From Lotus japonicus (lineage: Eukaryota; Streptophyta; Magnoliopsida; Fabales; Fabaceae), in assembly GCF_012489685.1 (NCBI RefSeq), contig NC_080046.1, forward strand, positions 26,232,223 to 26,296,222: 64,000 nucleotides of DNA, in the 5' to 3' direction. Both the position numbers and the translations under genes were made by a program. Shown one piece after another: positions 10,559 to 23,409 of this stretch. Under the pieces are notes generated by a model. The model did not search any database and was not told the DNA's origin. It saw only the letters and a program-made list of their open reading frames with translations. The first letter of the stretch is position 1, and each line of letters begins with the position of its first letter.

Positions 10559-13500
10559 ATGGTGAACACGAATCAGCTAGCGGAGATGATGGCCACTATA
10601 GCCCAGGCAATGACTAACCAAGCGAATGACAATGCTTTAAGGCGTGCTGCGGAGGAAGCGCATGATCAACACCAGCGTCAGAGGGAGGCGACTTTGGATC
10701 AGAACAAAGGACTGAACGACTTCAGGAGACAGGATCCACCTAAGTTTTCGGGAGGTACTGACCCGGACAAAGCGGATCTTTGGATAGAAGAAATTGAGAA
10801 GATCTTTGGAGTGTTACAAACTGCTGAGGGAGCCAAAGTGGGGCTAGCAACCTATCTGTTGTTGGGAGATGCTGAGTACTGGTGGAGAGGCGCCAGAGGG
10901 ATGATGGAAGCCAATCATGTTGAAGTGAACTGGAATTCTTTTCGAACTGCTTTTCTCGAGAAGTATTTCCCAGACAATGCTCGTGATGAGCGTGAATCAC
11001 AGTTTCTGACTCTTAAACAAGGAAGCATGACCATTCCGGAATATGCTGCTAAGTTGGAGTCTCTGGCAAAACACTTTCGGTTCTTCCGTGATCAAGTTGA
11101 TGAGCCCTACATGTGCAAGAGACTTGTGAGGGGATTGAGACCTGATATTGAAGACTCAGTGAGACCGTTGGGGATCATGAGATTCCAGGCATTGGTTGAG
11201 AAGGCAACTGAGGTGGAATTGATGAAGAATCGGAGATACAACAGGGTTGGAACCGGAGGACCAGTGAGGTCGACACCACAAAGTTTTCAGGGAAGGGGAA
11301 GGTTTCAGGCGAGGAAGCCATATCAACGTCCTGCGGGGAGAGGGTTTACCCCGGGATCTTACAAGCCGATGGCTGCTGCTGCTACTTCAGGAAGGTCGGG
11401 AAGCCGTACCCAAAACCGTGAGGTGACTTGTTTCCGGTGTGGAGGAACCGGGCACTATGCAAACAATTGCACGAGGCCACCAAGATGCTACAACTGCAAT
11501 AAATCTGGGCATCTGGCTACGGATTGCAAGGCACCAAAGGTTGAACCGTCTGTGAATGCTGTTAGTGGAAAGCGCCCAATGGCGAAGGGAAGAGTGTATA
11601 CAACGGATGGAGAAGAGGCTGAAGGAGCTGATGGTTTGATCAGAGGAGAATGTGAAATTGACGGTAATCTTCTAACTGTACTCTTTGATTCTGGTGCAAC
11701 TCATTCATTTGTCTCTAAGGATTGCGTATCAAGACTGCATCTGCCTATTACTACTTTGAGCTTTGATCTTATGGTAACTACACCTGCTAGGACTCTAATT
11801 GCTAATGCCGCATGCATGCACTGTTCAGTAGTATATAAAGATAGAACTTTTCATGCCAACCTAGTATGTCTACCCCTTAAAAATCTAGATGTAATCCTAG
11901 GGATGGATTGGTTATCCCACTACCATTGTCTTTTGGACTGTCGTCGAAAGAAAGTGGTGTTCCCAGACTCGGATCTTTTCGAGTATCTTTCTATTAACCA
12001 CATTAGTGCATCGTTGAGCGAGGGCACTCAGAAGTACTTTTCATTGCTAAGTCTGGAAGGGAAGAAGGAATCGGATATTCATGGTATTCCGGTGGTTCGA
12101 GATTTTGCGGATGTTTTTCCTGGAGATGTACCTGGACTACCGCCTGTACGCGATGTGGAGTTTGTGATCGACATTGTACCCGGAACTGGACCGATTTCGA
12201 TTGCACCTTACCGTATGGCACCTGCGGAGTTAGTAGAGTTGAAATCTCAGTTGGAGGATCTTTCGGCAAAAGGATTCATTCGACCAAGTGTTTCACCGTG
12301 GGGAGCGCCAGTGCTTCTAGTTAAGAAGAAAGACGGAAGGTCGAGATTGTGTGTGGATTATCGACAGCTGAACAAGGCGACGATCAAGAACAGATACCCG
12401 TTGCCGAGGATAGATGATTTGATGGATCAATTACGAGGGGCTGTCGTATTTTCCAAGATAGACTTGAAGTCGGGCTATCATCAGATCAGAGTGAAGACTG
12501 AGGATATACCAAAGACTGCATTCAGAACACGCTACGGACACTATGAGTACCTAGTGATGCCGTTTGGAGTGACAAATGCACCTGCTGTTTTCATGGATTA
12601 CATGAACCGCATCTTTCATGAATTCTTAGATCGGTTTGTGGTGGTGTTCATTGATGATATACTGATATATTCGAAGGACGCAAAGGAACATGAAGGATAT
12701 TTGCGCCAAGTTTTACAAGTGCTGAGAGAGAAGAAGCTGTATGCGAACCCTTCCAAGTGTGAATTTTGGCTGGAGGAAGTTAATTTCTTAGGCCATGTTA
12801 CCTCAAAGGAAGGCATAGCTGTGGATCCGGCGAAAGTAGAGACTGTTTTGGCTTGGGAGCAACCGAAGACAGTGACAGAGATCAGGAGTTTTGTGGGTTT
12901 GGCTGGATACTATAGACGCTTCATTGAGGGATTTGCCAAGATTGTTGGATCTTTGACTCAATTGACGAGGAAGGATCAACCTTTTGCATGGACTGAGGCG
13001 TGTGAAACAAGTTTTCAGACACTGAAGGAACGTTTGACGACGTCACCTGTGCTTATTTTGCCACAACCGGAGGAACCTTATGAGGTTTATTGTGATGCTT
13101 CGTATCAAGGCTTGGGATGTGTGCTGATGCAACATCGAAAGGTGGTGGCTTATGCTTCGAGACAGTTGAAGACTCATGAGAAGAACTATCCGACTCACGA
13201 TTTGGAGTTAGCTGCCATTGTGTTTTCGCTGAAAATCTGGAGACATTATCTCTATGGTTGTACTTTCACGATATTTAGCGATCACAAGAGCCTTAAATAC
13301 CTATTTGATCAGAAGGAGCTGAACATGAGGCAACGAAGATGGATGGAGTTCATCAAAGACTATGAGTTTACGTTGCAATATCACCCTGGGAAGGCGAATG
13401 TAGTTGCTGATGCTTTGAGCAGAAAGATGCATGTCTCGTCAATGATGGTTAAAGAGCTGGAGTTACTGGAACAATTTAGAGATATGAGTTTAGGCGTGAC

Positions 13501-14979
13501 ACCGTCTGAGGGAAAGTTGAAATTCGGTATGATCAGAATTGCTAGTGGACTGATGGAAGAGATTAGAGAACAACAACTGCAAGATGAGTTTTGCTAGAGA
13601 AGAGGAACTTGGTAATTCAAGGGAAAGACCCGGAATTCAAGATCGGAACGGATGATATCTTAAGATGCAAAGACAGAGTTTGTGTACCCAACAATCCGGA
13701 ATTGAGAAGGCTAATCATGGATGAAGGACACAAGAGAAAATGGAGTATTCATCCGGGAATGACAAAGATGTATCAAGATTTGAAGCTGAATTTCTGGTGG
13801 CCAGGAATGAAGAAACAAGTGGCTGAGTATGTAGCTGCATGTTTGACTTGTCAGAAGGCGAAGGTAGAGCATCAAAGACCTGCTGGTATGCTACAGAGTT
13901 TAGACGTGCCAGAATGGAAATGGGATAGTATATCCATGGATTTCGTGGTAGCTTTGCCAAGAACACAGAAGAGACACGATTCGATTTGGGTGATTGTGGA
14001 TCGTTTGACCAAGTCAGCGCATTTTCTACCAGTGAGAACTACCTACAATGTAGAGAAGTTGGCTGAGATTTATGTGGCGGAGATTGTGAGACTACAAGGA
14101 GTTCCGACAAGTATTGTGTCTGATCGGGATCCAAAGTTTACTTTGCACTTTTGGGGAGCTCTTCATGATGCGTTAGGAACCAAGCTGAGATTGAGTTCGG
14201 CGTATCATCCACAAACTGATGGGCAAACAGTGAGAACTATTCAGTCGCTTGAGGATCTACTACGGGCTTGTGTGTTAGATAACAGAGGAAGCTGGGATGA
14301 TCTTCTGCCATTGATTGAATTCACCTACAACAATAGTTTTCATGCGAGCATTGGGATGGCACCGTATGAAGCTTTGTATGGTCGAAAGTGTAGGACACCG
14401 TTGTGTTGGTATCAAGATGGGGAGAGTTTGTTGATTGGGCCAGAAATGCTGCAACAGACGACTGAGAAGGTTAAGCAGATCCGGGAACAGATGAGAGCTT
14501 CACAGAGCAGACAGAAGAGTTATGCAGATCAAAGACGCAGAACCCTAGAGTTTGAGGAAGGCGACCATGTGTTTCTACGAGTTACTCAGACTACGGGGGT
14601 TGGACGAGTTATTAAGTCAAGGAAGCTCACGCCAAAGTTTATTTGGCCTTATCAAATCACTTGACGTGTTGGACCAGTTGCATATCAGATTCCACTACCA
14701 CCATTTCTTTCCAACATTCATGATGTATTCCATGTGTCGCAGTTGAGGAAGTACATTCCAGATCCGACTCATGTAATCGAGCCAGACAATGTTGAACTGA
14801 AGGATGATTTGACCTTTGAGGCACCGCCAGTGAGTATTGGGGATAGAAGAGTGAAACAGCTGAGGGGAAAGCAGATTTCGTTGGTAAAGGTGACATGGAA
14901 CAAGGATACGGGGGATGCTACATGGGAATTGGAAGATAAGATCAAGGAACTGTACCCCGGACTTTTTGCTGAACTCTGA
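10559..14979 (+). pseudogene. gag-pol: Gag-Pol of element B, disabled
   Basis: The start [10 protein letters not shown] matches element C. Residues ~55-230 are retrotransposon Gag, two CCHC knuckles follow at ~291-323, then protease (DSGA ~377), RT (FIDD ~697), RNase H, integrase and chromodomain. The frame is open for 1012 codons to 13597, where one lost base and a G-to-A change create a shift and TAG. It reopens from 13591 to a TGA at 14662 (CGA in C), and the chromodomain is readable to 14979. The integrase catalytic glutamate codon (GAG in C) is GTG here, giving valine, so even a repaired frame would encode a defective DDE triad. Gag, protease, RT and RNase H look sound by eye. Confidence 0.9.
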
Positions 14980-15004
14980 GTTTCGAGGACGAAACTTTCT
15001 TTTT

Positions 15005-15016
15005 GGAGGGGAGTAT
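15005..15016 (+). other. Polypurine tract of B
   Basis: GGAGGGGAGTAT immediately before the LTR at 15017. Confidence 0.75.
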
Positions 15017-15699
15017 TGTAAGACCTGGATTTTCATAACAAGCTAATTTCCGACTCACGCGTAGAATCAGTCACAGAAGTTTGATATTTGAGAAAGATTA
15101 ATGAAGAAGAAATTTCAGGAATTGATTGAGGAATGTTACGTAGTTGTTTTCGGAGTTAATGCGAGTCGTCTGCACACCTGCCTTATGGCGAGCGTGTCCA
15201 GAATAGGCTAATTTCGCTTTAGAGCAACGTTTTAAGGGAGATTTCGAATCCTTAGAAAATTTAAAGATTCTCTTTATTTTTCCTTCGACCAGCGTTTCAT
15301 TTCGGAACTCTGGACTGTACGCACGATAGTATTTACTTTTCGGAAGTCCGACGACGCTAATTTCTTTGCTTCGAAACCCTAGATTCGAGCAATGGATGAA
15401 GACTTTTTCTATTCGGAACTTCTAACGAAGTTTCCGTCCGCGCTGCCAGATTTGTTTCGACATTTCCAATCTTTTTCCAGTACAAAGTTTTGTCGTTTGA
15501 GCATCACAACAAAAAGTAGTTTTTCGGGACAGACTAACTTACACCGCCTTTGGGATTTTAGATATCGTTTTTCCCAAATCATAGATGTTTGTTTTGAGTT
15601 CTGGAATTCTGACGCCAGAATATCTCTTAGAATTCCTCGGTGAACGTGCTGCAAAAATCGGAATCGCGAAATTTTCATTTTCCCGCAATTTCACCTGCC

Positions 15700-15708
15700 T
15701 ATAAATAG
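15700..15708 (+). promoter_or_regulatory. TATA box of B 3' LTR
   Basis: TATAAATAG, ~684 bases into the LTR. From here the LTR could drive transcription of the downstream flank. Confidence 0.6.
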
Positions 15709-17190
15709 CTCGAAAAAGCAAAATATCTCATTTTCTTTCCATTCAAGGGCCGCGAGTTTGAGGGAGCTTGGGGGAGAAGATTTTTCGCGAAAACTTGACT
15801 GATCTTCGTGCAGTTCGTCCCTACTTCTAGGTATTGAGGTAACTAGCATGATTCCTACCTCTGTTTACTGTTTCTGTTGCGTTTCTGAAGTCGTTTCTGT
15901 GCTCACAGTTTTGAGCTTTTTCTAAAATTGTCCGATTTCTTCGATTTCTTGGTTGGGTTATGTTCTCTAGGTTTCCAAGAGCCTAAAACCTCTGTCAGTA
16001 AACGCTGATTGTGATCCAGTTGACAAGGATCTGAAAAACTGATTCAAAACCCTTTTTGTCTCACATTTCGAAACTTTATTGTCGAAAAGCTGTAATTTGA
16101 CTTCGTGCCTTTAGGATTTGTTGTCACGGATGTCATAAGGATCAATGCTGTCAAATTTGTTTTTTCAAAACTGATAACTTTGAGGTTTTGAGCCTTTATT
16201 TTGGACCAAAATGCCCCTGGATAGCCGTATTTCGACCCGATTGTCCGAAAACTGTTCTGACAGTTTCTTTGCCTTAGTTTTACCCTAAAACTACCTTGTG
16301 AATTGATTTGATCGAAGAAAAAGAGTCGGAGCGCTCTTTTTCCTTTGAGGCCGTGGGTTATTTCCTTGGGGGGGAAGTTTTTCGTTTTCGAAAACTTGTC
16401 TTTTCGTACCCGGATGTCGTATTCTGAAGCTTTAATGCTTTGTCTATCGTTTATGTATTGTATTGCGATCGAACTAATCGATTTTGTGTGGATTCTGCTT
16501 TGTTTTTCCTCCGAGGTTCAGTTGAAGGAACTTTGGAAGTTTCAAGGCATTCCTGTGAAGGAGATTTGATTTGCGAAGCTGGATCAGCTCGAGGTTAGGG
16601 CAACTTACATATTTAGCTATGATTGCATGATAGGCGTCGATAAATTTGACTTATGCTTTAGCTGATGTTGTTTATGATGATGAGTTGATGTTATGATGTT
16701 TTCCATAACTTGTGATGTTGTGCTTTTGATGGATTGAGCGTTTTGACGCAACTTTGGAGTGGAGATTCATTGATCTGGTGATCTTTGATATTTCGGGTTG
16801 GATGAACAACCCTAGGCAAGTTCAAACGAGGGGTTTGGGACTTAGCCATTTGTTGGTATTCGTTGGTTTACTTAGACTTTCCCCGGGAAACTTCTTTTGG
16901 GTGGTTGGTTTTCGGAAAACCTAGAATGATTAGAATTTCGAAAATTAGAGACTTTGGGAGACTTAGACTTTGAGATATAAACTCATAACCTGACTAATTC
17001 AATTCGAAACGTTTTTACTAAACGAATAATCATAGGAGAACTAAAGGGGAAAATAATTGCGAAAGACGGGGAAAAGTCGACTTTGTTGTGGGTTTGGAGA
17101 GTTTTGGAATTGGGAAAGCCACTAAGGTGAGCTATGGTGATGATTGAAAGTCACCGAGTACTCTAGTACTCTTGGGAGTGTTGTTGGAGC

Positions 17191-17338
17191 CGTGTTGTAT
17201 TGACCGTCACTTAGTGCTCTTGTTGTTTGGGCTGTGTTGTATTGACCGACACTAGACCCTTGTGTATTCTTGTTGTGGGGGTTGTGTTGTATTGACCGAC
17301 ACTAACTCCGAGTTGTGTTGTATTGACCGACACTAACT
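17191..17338 (+). repeat. GACCGACACT tandem repeat, B 3' LTR
   Basis: Four copies of TGTATTGACCGACACT, the first with GACCGTCAC. Confidence 0.75.
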
Positions 17339-17424
17339 CATGGTTTTGTTGAGATTGGGTTGTGAGCTAAACACTTACGTGGTAAGGACGATTCGTTGTT
17401 TGGCTAACCATATTGCATCAATCG

Positions 17425-17651
17425 GGTGAATAACGGGAATGGTTCACCTGTGCATATCATGGTGAATAACGAGAATGGTTCACCTTGCATAAATGATGAA
17501 TAACGGGAATGGTTCATCATATGGTGAATAACGGGAATGGTTCACCAAGGATGAATAACGGGAATGGTTCATCCAGGATGAATAACGGGAATGGTTCATC
17601 CATAGTGAAGAACGGGAATGCTTCACTTGTGGCGAACGGGAACGCGTCACA
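17425..17651 (+). repeat. Hairpin repeat array, B 3' LTR
   Basis: Same eight units and arm pairs as in the 5' LTR of B; one loop reads AACGAGAATGG. Confidence 0.85.
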
Positions 17652-17832
17652 AATCCGGATTCATGATTGCATATCACGCATACATTCATTCTGACTTGAA
17701 TTGTGTGCTGGTTGTTTATTGAAGCAATGTTAGAGCCATAACATGCTAGGATTGTTTATATATACATATATCTATACCCCTATCACATGTTGAGTGTATA
17801 TCTACGTATTTCTGTGAGTTGACCCTAGTGCC

Positions 17833-18546
17833 TTGGCTTTGGTTGCATGTTTGTGTTTGGGCGGTCGACCTGCTGCCAGATGTCGATGGCCGATTGGTTT
17901 TCGATGGTCTCTCCCTCGGGGGGGGATCAGGTATGAGCTCGTCGATCGTGCTGCCCCCACCGCTTGGGTGATTGATGTCCCTGGTCACCGAGCGACGTAT
18001 AGGGGAAGGGTCATGGAGGACCGGATGGATGAGCGAGGACGCCTGACGAGAGGAGTGATACGGCGTATGGAGCTGAGTTTTGACTTGCCGCCTTCTGTTA
18101 ACTGTGGACCAGGCACTGGTCATGCACCACCTGCACCACCTCCGACTTCACCTTCTGTTGAGGAGGACCCGGCGGAGACCGAGCCTGCTGTTGCTGCACC
18201 TGTTGCGCCACCTCCTGCTACTGCCATCGATCCTACCGACATCGCGTCGTCCTCTAGGCTTGTGCGGCCGAAGAGGGAGTCCGTCGTCCCATCTGCCTCA
18301 CGTCTCTTTTCTTTCTCTTCACCGCACGGCTACCGTGTGGACCCCTTGATGAGGGTGGTGGAGGAGGATGTTCTTACAGGAGAGGTGGATGTGGAGACCG
18401 GCTCGACTAGGACGGTGCGCAGGACAGTTAGGAGGGAGGTAGTGGACTTGGACCCCGAGATGATTACTGTGGATTCCGATTCTGACTCTGAGAGCAGTGG
18501 GGAGAGCTACTCGCCGAGCAGCGATGAGGAGGAGGAGGAGCTATGA
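17833..18546 (+). CDS. LTR-borne reading frame (237 codons), B 3' LTR
   Basis: From GGIRYELVDR onward the protein is nearly the same as in the 5' LTR. The first ~30 residues are unrelated (MALVACLCLGG) because the G tract near 17917 is one base longer, which puts a different upstream frame in register. So the ATG at 17833 is probably not biologically meaningful, and the conserved protein is best taken from about 17925. Proline-rich middle and acidic tail are intact, ending at TGA 18546. Confidence 0.45.
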   Translation: MALVACLCLGGRPAARCRWPIGFRWSLPRGGIRYELVDRAAPTAWVIDVPGHRATYRGRVMEDRMDERGRLTRGVIRRMELSFDLPPSVNCGPGTGHAPPAPPPTSPSVEEDPAETEPAVAAPVAPPPATAIDPTDIASSSRLVRPKRESVVPSASRLFSFSSPHGYRVDPLMRVVEEDVLTGEVDVETGSTRTVRRTVRREVVDLDPEMITVDSDSDSESSGESYSPSSDEEEEEL

Positions 18547-19017
18547 GTTGAGCTGGGAGGGTAGGTTAGGCTAGCGTCATTTTTTGTGTAGAGCTCTGAT
18601 CGTCAGTCTTTTTTTGGGACAGGGTAGGTTCCGATGTGGTGGCCTTTTGTGTGGTTCTTTTGAGGAGGATCACAGAGAGTCTGTCGGAGTATAGGGGTCT
18701 TTCTTTCAGGCCATTTTTGAGTGCCGACTTTCTCTTGGATAACTGTAATTTTGATACTTTTACTTACAGTTCTGGTTTGTATATATTTGCCTGCGGGCTT
18801 ACTACTTGGAGTCACTGCGAGTGCGCGTGACATGGAGTGCAGCTGAGGCTGTACATGTGTATATATTGTATATCGGTTAAGTTTAGTTGTTAGGTTTGTC
18901 TTTATTTCCTTTATCGCTTTTATTTAAAGGAATCAATCGGAAAAAAAAAATTACCTGTTTTCCGCGTAAAGTTTATTTTTGGTTACTAAAGTGACACCTG
19001 GAAATCGGGGTGTTACA

Positions 19018-19022
19018 GCAAT
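19018..19022. repeat. Target duplication GCAAT (right copy)
   Basis: Abuts the LTR end. The left copy is outside the window. D's undamaged LTR reads AGCCGCAATGATC at the matching point. Confidence 0.6.
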
Positions 19023-19886
19023 GATCAACAAAAATCTTCCTCGCGTGCAAGTTATCGTTTATCTCTAACGGCACCATCGTTCTCACGGTCCATAGTCTTC
19101 ACTAGACCTATGTTCCATTAAATATCTCATTTACTTGCAAGCGATTAATCACATTTCTCTTTGTTAAGGCTCTAATGTCAACCTAGAGTCTTACAACATA
19201 CATGGAATTAAATAACGACAAACAAATAACAGTCACATTGGGAATTACAGCTAGATGAGCGACCCTTTGTAACGAATTCTCGAATTGGCATAATACAACA
19301 CATATGAAATAATCATAATCACATTCTCATGCATTATAAATCATTGCAAATTCATCAAGCGAGGCATCTTATGACTTGTTCTTGAAAGCGAAAGAAAAGA
19401 GTACTCCGAACCCTTAGAAATAGGGTTCGGCCGAACCTCTCCAAGGCTTTTAGGGTTTTGAAAAACTTTTTCTTTTCTTTCCTTTAATTCACATAAGCCT
19501 TAGTACAGCCCAAACATCAATTTATGCACCCAAAATTTCCAGATTCGAATCATCACCAACAATCATCATTAATCATGTTGTAACAAGTGGAAAACAAGTA
19601 AGATTTAGCAAGTTGTCATATGAACTTCACATAAGATCATAGATTCATGGCAATCACAACAAAATATAGATTAGAAAGCATGGTATTTCAAGCAAAAGTC
19701 CAGCAAGCTTCATGATCACAAAACTTATGCAAAAACGATCAAGATCATGGTGTTTCTCATGGCAAAACTTGGCAAATAACCTAAGCAATCTACCCAACCT
19801 AGACCAGCCCTTACCTTGCACGAATAGTGATGGAAAAATAGAGGTTTTGAGATGAGAAGATGATCACAAGTTTCTGTCCAAGCACT

Positions 19887-20000
19887 CCTTGCTCTCTCTC
19901 TCCCAATCGGTCTCTCCCTCTCTCGCTCACGCTCACTCTTTCTCTCTCGATCTCTCTCTCGTTCTCCCTTTCTTTCTCTCTTTTTCTCTTCTCTTTTGTT
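19887..20000. repeat. Polypyrimidine (CT-rich) microsatellite in D 3' LTR
   Basis: Long CTCTCTC/TTTCTCT tract on the plus strand, purine-rich on the element's sense strand. It is shared with D's other LTR. Confidence 0.85.
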
Positions 20001-20792
20001 GCTGTGTTTTTTACGTGAAACAGTATGGTAGCACTTCTATTTCTGAATGAGAAAGAAAATAAGGATTCCCCCCTCTATTCCCTAGCTAAAACCGGCGGCC
20101 AACTCAACATATGGGCTAGGTTTTGTTTTTCCTTCTCTTTTTCCCTCATTAGTTGGCCCAAGCCCAAAATTAAATGGTCAAACTAATTTAATCACCCATC
20201 AATCTGAATTAACCCCACTTAATTACAATTTAATCAGAATAAAAGCCAATTCAAACAACCAAACCCCCTTCCCCCAGTAACTATGTGACCGGCGGCCACA
20301 AGGAGTTTTTAGGGTTTCCATAACCATAATCTCCTTTCTCACCTAAGCCCAAGCAAAGCTTAGCCCACTTAGGGTTTTATCACACTTACACAAGCCCACA
20401 TCCTCTGATTAGTTATTTAATTACACAATTAATCACTAATTAAAAGGATTAAAACGAAATACAATTTCTTACTTTAAGTAAAATTCGTAAGAACTGTACA
20501 GTCAGACCTACAGTCACTAAAACATGAATATCTCGGGCTAAAGAGGTCGGAATGACATGAAACCAACGAGAGAATTTCGCTAACTCAGAGAGCTACAACT
20601 CTTATGAAGGAAGCTTCTCAATATGAGGTCGTTAAGACCTCTCAAAAATTCACACAAAGTCACGGACAGATTTGCAAATAACTCAAACTTCACTAAAAAC
20701 TTCACTTTTATTCAATACTTCACTTAAGTGATACAATAATAAGTTTAGGATCTTACAATACCACCCTACTTAAAATAGTTTTGACCTCGAAA

Positions 20793-23057
20793 CTAGGGTT
20801 CTACAAATAACTCGGGATGTGACTCCCGCATCTTCATCTCAAGCTCCCAGGTAGCGTCACCCGTCGCTTGATTCCAAATCACTTTCACCAAGGACACCTC
20901 CTTGTTTCTCAAGCGTTTGGTACTCTTATCGACGATCTTGATGGGCGGCATCACCATCGTCAGATCATCCTTCAGCTGAATATCACCAGGTTCGAGAACA
21001 TGAGAATCATCAGCCATGTACTTTCGGCACTGCGACACATGAAGTACATCATGAATATTGGATAGGAATGGCGGCTACGCAATCCTCTATGCCACTGGCC
21101 CAACACGTTCAGTAATCTGGTACGTTCCAATGAATTTTGGAGTAAGCTTCGTGGACTTGATCGCCCTTCCGACACCTGTCATCGGGGTAACCCGCAAGAA
21201 GACATGATCTCCAGCTTGAAATTCCAGCTCTTTTCTCCTGTTGTCAGCATAACTCTTCTGACGACTCTGCGAGATCCTCGTCTTTTCTTGGATTCGCTTC
21301 ACTTCTTCCGTAGTTTGTTGAACCAACTCAGGTCCAATGACCAAGTTCTCCCCGTCTTGATGCCAACACAAAGGCGTACGACACCTCCGACCATACAAAG
21401 CTTCGTAAGGTGCCATCCCTATGCTCGCATGAAAACTGGTGTTGTAGGTGAACTTGATCAACGGAAAAAATTCATCCCAGCTTCCTTGATGATCTAGCAC
21501 ACAAGCCCGTAGCAAATCCTCCAAGGATTGAATAGTCCTTTCGGTTTGCCCATCCGTCTGTGGATGATAAGCGGAACTCAACCTCAACTTGATTCCCAAA
21601 GCTTGCTGCAGAGCTCCCCATAGACGTGAAGTAAACCTCGGATCTCTGTCCAACACGATGCTAGACGGTACTCCATGCAGACTTACAATCTCAGCGATGT
21701 AGATCTCTGCTAGTTTCTCCACTTTGTAGTTCAGATTGATTGCCACAAAGTGAGCAGTCTTCGTTAATCGAACGACTACTACCCAAATTGCATCAAATCT
21801 CCTTCGTGTTAGTGGTAAAGCCGTCACGAAATCCATAGAAACGATGTCCCACTTCCACTCCCGAACATTCAACGACTGTAGTTTCCCTGTTGGCTTCTGA
21901 TGTTCTACCTTTGCCTTCTGACATGTCAAACATGTCGACACGTACTCAGCTACTTGGTTATTCATTCCAGGCCACCAGAAATGAAGCTTCAAGTCCTGAT
22001 ACATCTTGTTCATTCCCGGATGAATGCTCAACCTGCTCTTGTGCCCTTCATCCAAGATCAGCTTCCTCATTGTTGCGTCATTGGGTACACAAACTCGTCC
22101 TTTACAACGCAAAATGTTATTGTTACCGATAGCAAACTCCGGCGCTTTTTCTTGAGCAACAAGCTTACGCCACTCAATCAGTCCTTCATCGGTTTCTTGC
22201 TTCGTCTTTATCTCGTCCAAGAGTCCACTCGACACCGTCACAATTATGAAATTCAGCTTTCCTGGCGTGATTTTAACATCCAAGCTCAGATCTCGGAATG
22301 CCTCCAACAGTTCCAACTCTTTGACCACAACGAGGATGCATGTATAGCCTTTTGACTAAGAGCGCCAGCTACTACATTGGTTTTCCCCGAATGATACTGT
22401 AGAGCAAACTCATAGTCCTGTAGAAATTCCATCCATCTTCGCTGCCTCCTATTCAGATCTTTCAGATCGAACATGTACTTCAGACTCTTGTGATCATTGT
22501 AGATCGTGAACGTACTGCCATACAGATAATGCCTCAAAATCTTGAGAGCATACATTACAACAGCCAACTCCAAATCATGCGTCGGATAATTTTTCTCGTG
22601 ATCTTCAGCTATCGCGAAGCATAAGCAATCACCTTCTTCTCATGCATCATTACACAACCCAACCCATTATGTGAAGCATCACAGTACACGTCGTATGGTT
22701 CACCCTCCTTGGGTAAGGCTAGTATTGGTGCAGTTGTCAGTCGCTTTTTCATTCTTGAAAACTCTCCTCGCACTTCTCTGTCCATGCAAAAGGTTGATTC
22801 TTCTTCGTAAGTTGAGTCAACGGCGAAGTCAACTTTGCATAGTCCTTCACCAAGCGTCTGTAGTAACCAGCAAGTCCAACAAAACTCCTGATGTCGCTTA
22901 CCGTCTTAGGTTGTTCCCATGACAAAATCGATTCAATTTTGCTGGGGTCAACAGCCACACCCTGACTTGATATGACGTGACCCAGGAACTTCACACCTCT
23001 TCCATCCAGAATTCGCATTTCGAACCATTAGCATACAACTCTTTTTCCTGCAATAGT
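20793..23057 (-). pseudogene. pol: Element D pol, C-terminal half (RT end, RNase H, integrase, chromodomain)
   Basis: On the minus strand from 23057 the RT resumes after the E insertion, followed by RNase H (readable 22573-22286), integrase (22328-21087, with HHCC, a WWPGM block and DDE region) and a chromodomain (21038-20793) ending at a stop 35 bases from the LTR. Frameshifts separate the blocks near 22750, near 22330 and near 21090. Sequence is clearly homologous to Tekay C but diverged (for example RLSIHPGMNKMYQD against [14 protein letters not shown]). It is a non-functional relic. Confidence 0.88.
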
Positions 23058-23062
23058 CCCAG
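23058..23062. repeat. Target duplication of solo LTR E, left (CCCAG)
   Basis: The right copy at 38402-38406 is TCCAG, one mismatch. Both fall in the same RT codon stretch. Confidence 0.65.
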
Positions 23063-23409
23063 TGTAACGCCTCGATTTCTCTAGTGTCACACAGTAACTG
23101 AATCACCAACTTTCGTAAAGAATTTTCATCGATTCAATTATTAATCTTAAATTAATGACAAATGTTCTATTATCGCGAAACTCTTGAAAACTTAACCAAA
23201 TTAACTTGCCGGAATAAAAGCCAACGTGAAACTCAAAATTGATTAAACAGCGGAAAATGTATAAAATAATTATCCCAAGGAATTCTCATTGTAAATTACA
23301 TCAACTGAAAGGAAAATAACCAACTGAAAAGTAAACTAAATAGTTCAACGCCCACCCGGTACTCTCAACCCAAAAACAAGTGAACGAAAGTCCCTCAACA
23401 CCATAACCC

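Larger units (their letters stand above)
7083..19017 (+). mobile_element. Tekay-type element B (second unit of the tandem array)
   Basis: Order is LTR (partial), primer site, gag-pol, polypurine tract, complete 4001-bp LTR ending TGTTACA at 19017. The next bases, GCAAT, match the point in D's LTR (AGCCGCAATGATCC at ~43283) where the array inserted, so they are the right-hand target duplication. Confidence 0.88.
15017..19017 (+). repeat. 3' LTR of element B, 4001 bp, complete
   Basis: TGTAAG...TGTTACA, with the TG...CA ends typical of LTRs. It is the reference copy for dissecting the family: ~680 bases before the TATA box, then a long transcribed-type region with both tandem arrays and the LTR-borne frame. 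Confidence 0.93.
19018..20757 (-). repeat. 3' LTR of element D (part)
   Basis: Matches 43283-45025, D's other LTR, with a few percent divergence by eye. On the minus strand it begins TGTAAGATCC at 20757. The end distal to 19018 was displaced by the A/B array and lies left of the window, so the part carrying D's LTR frame is not seen here. Confidence 0.88.
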
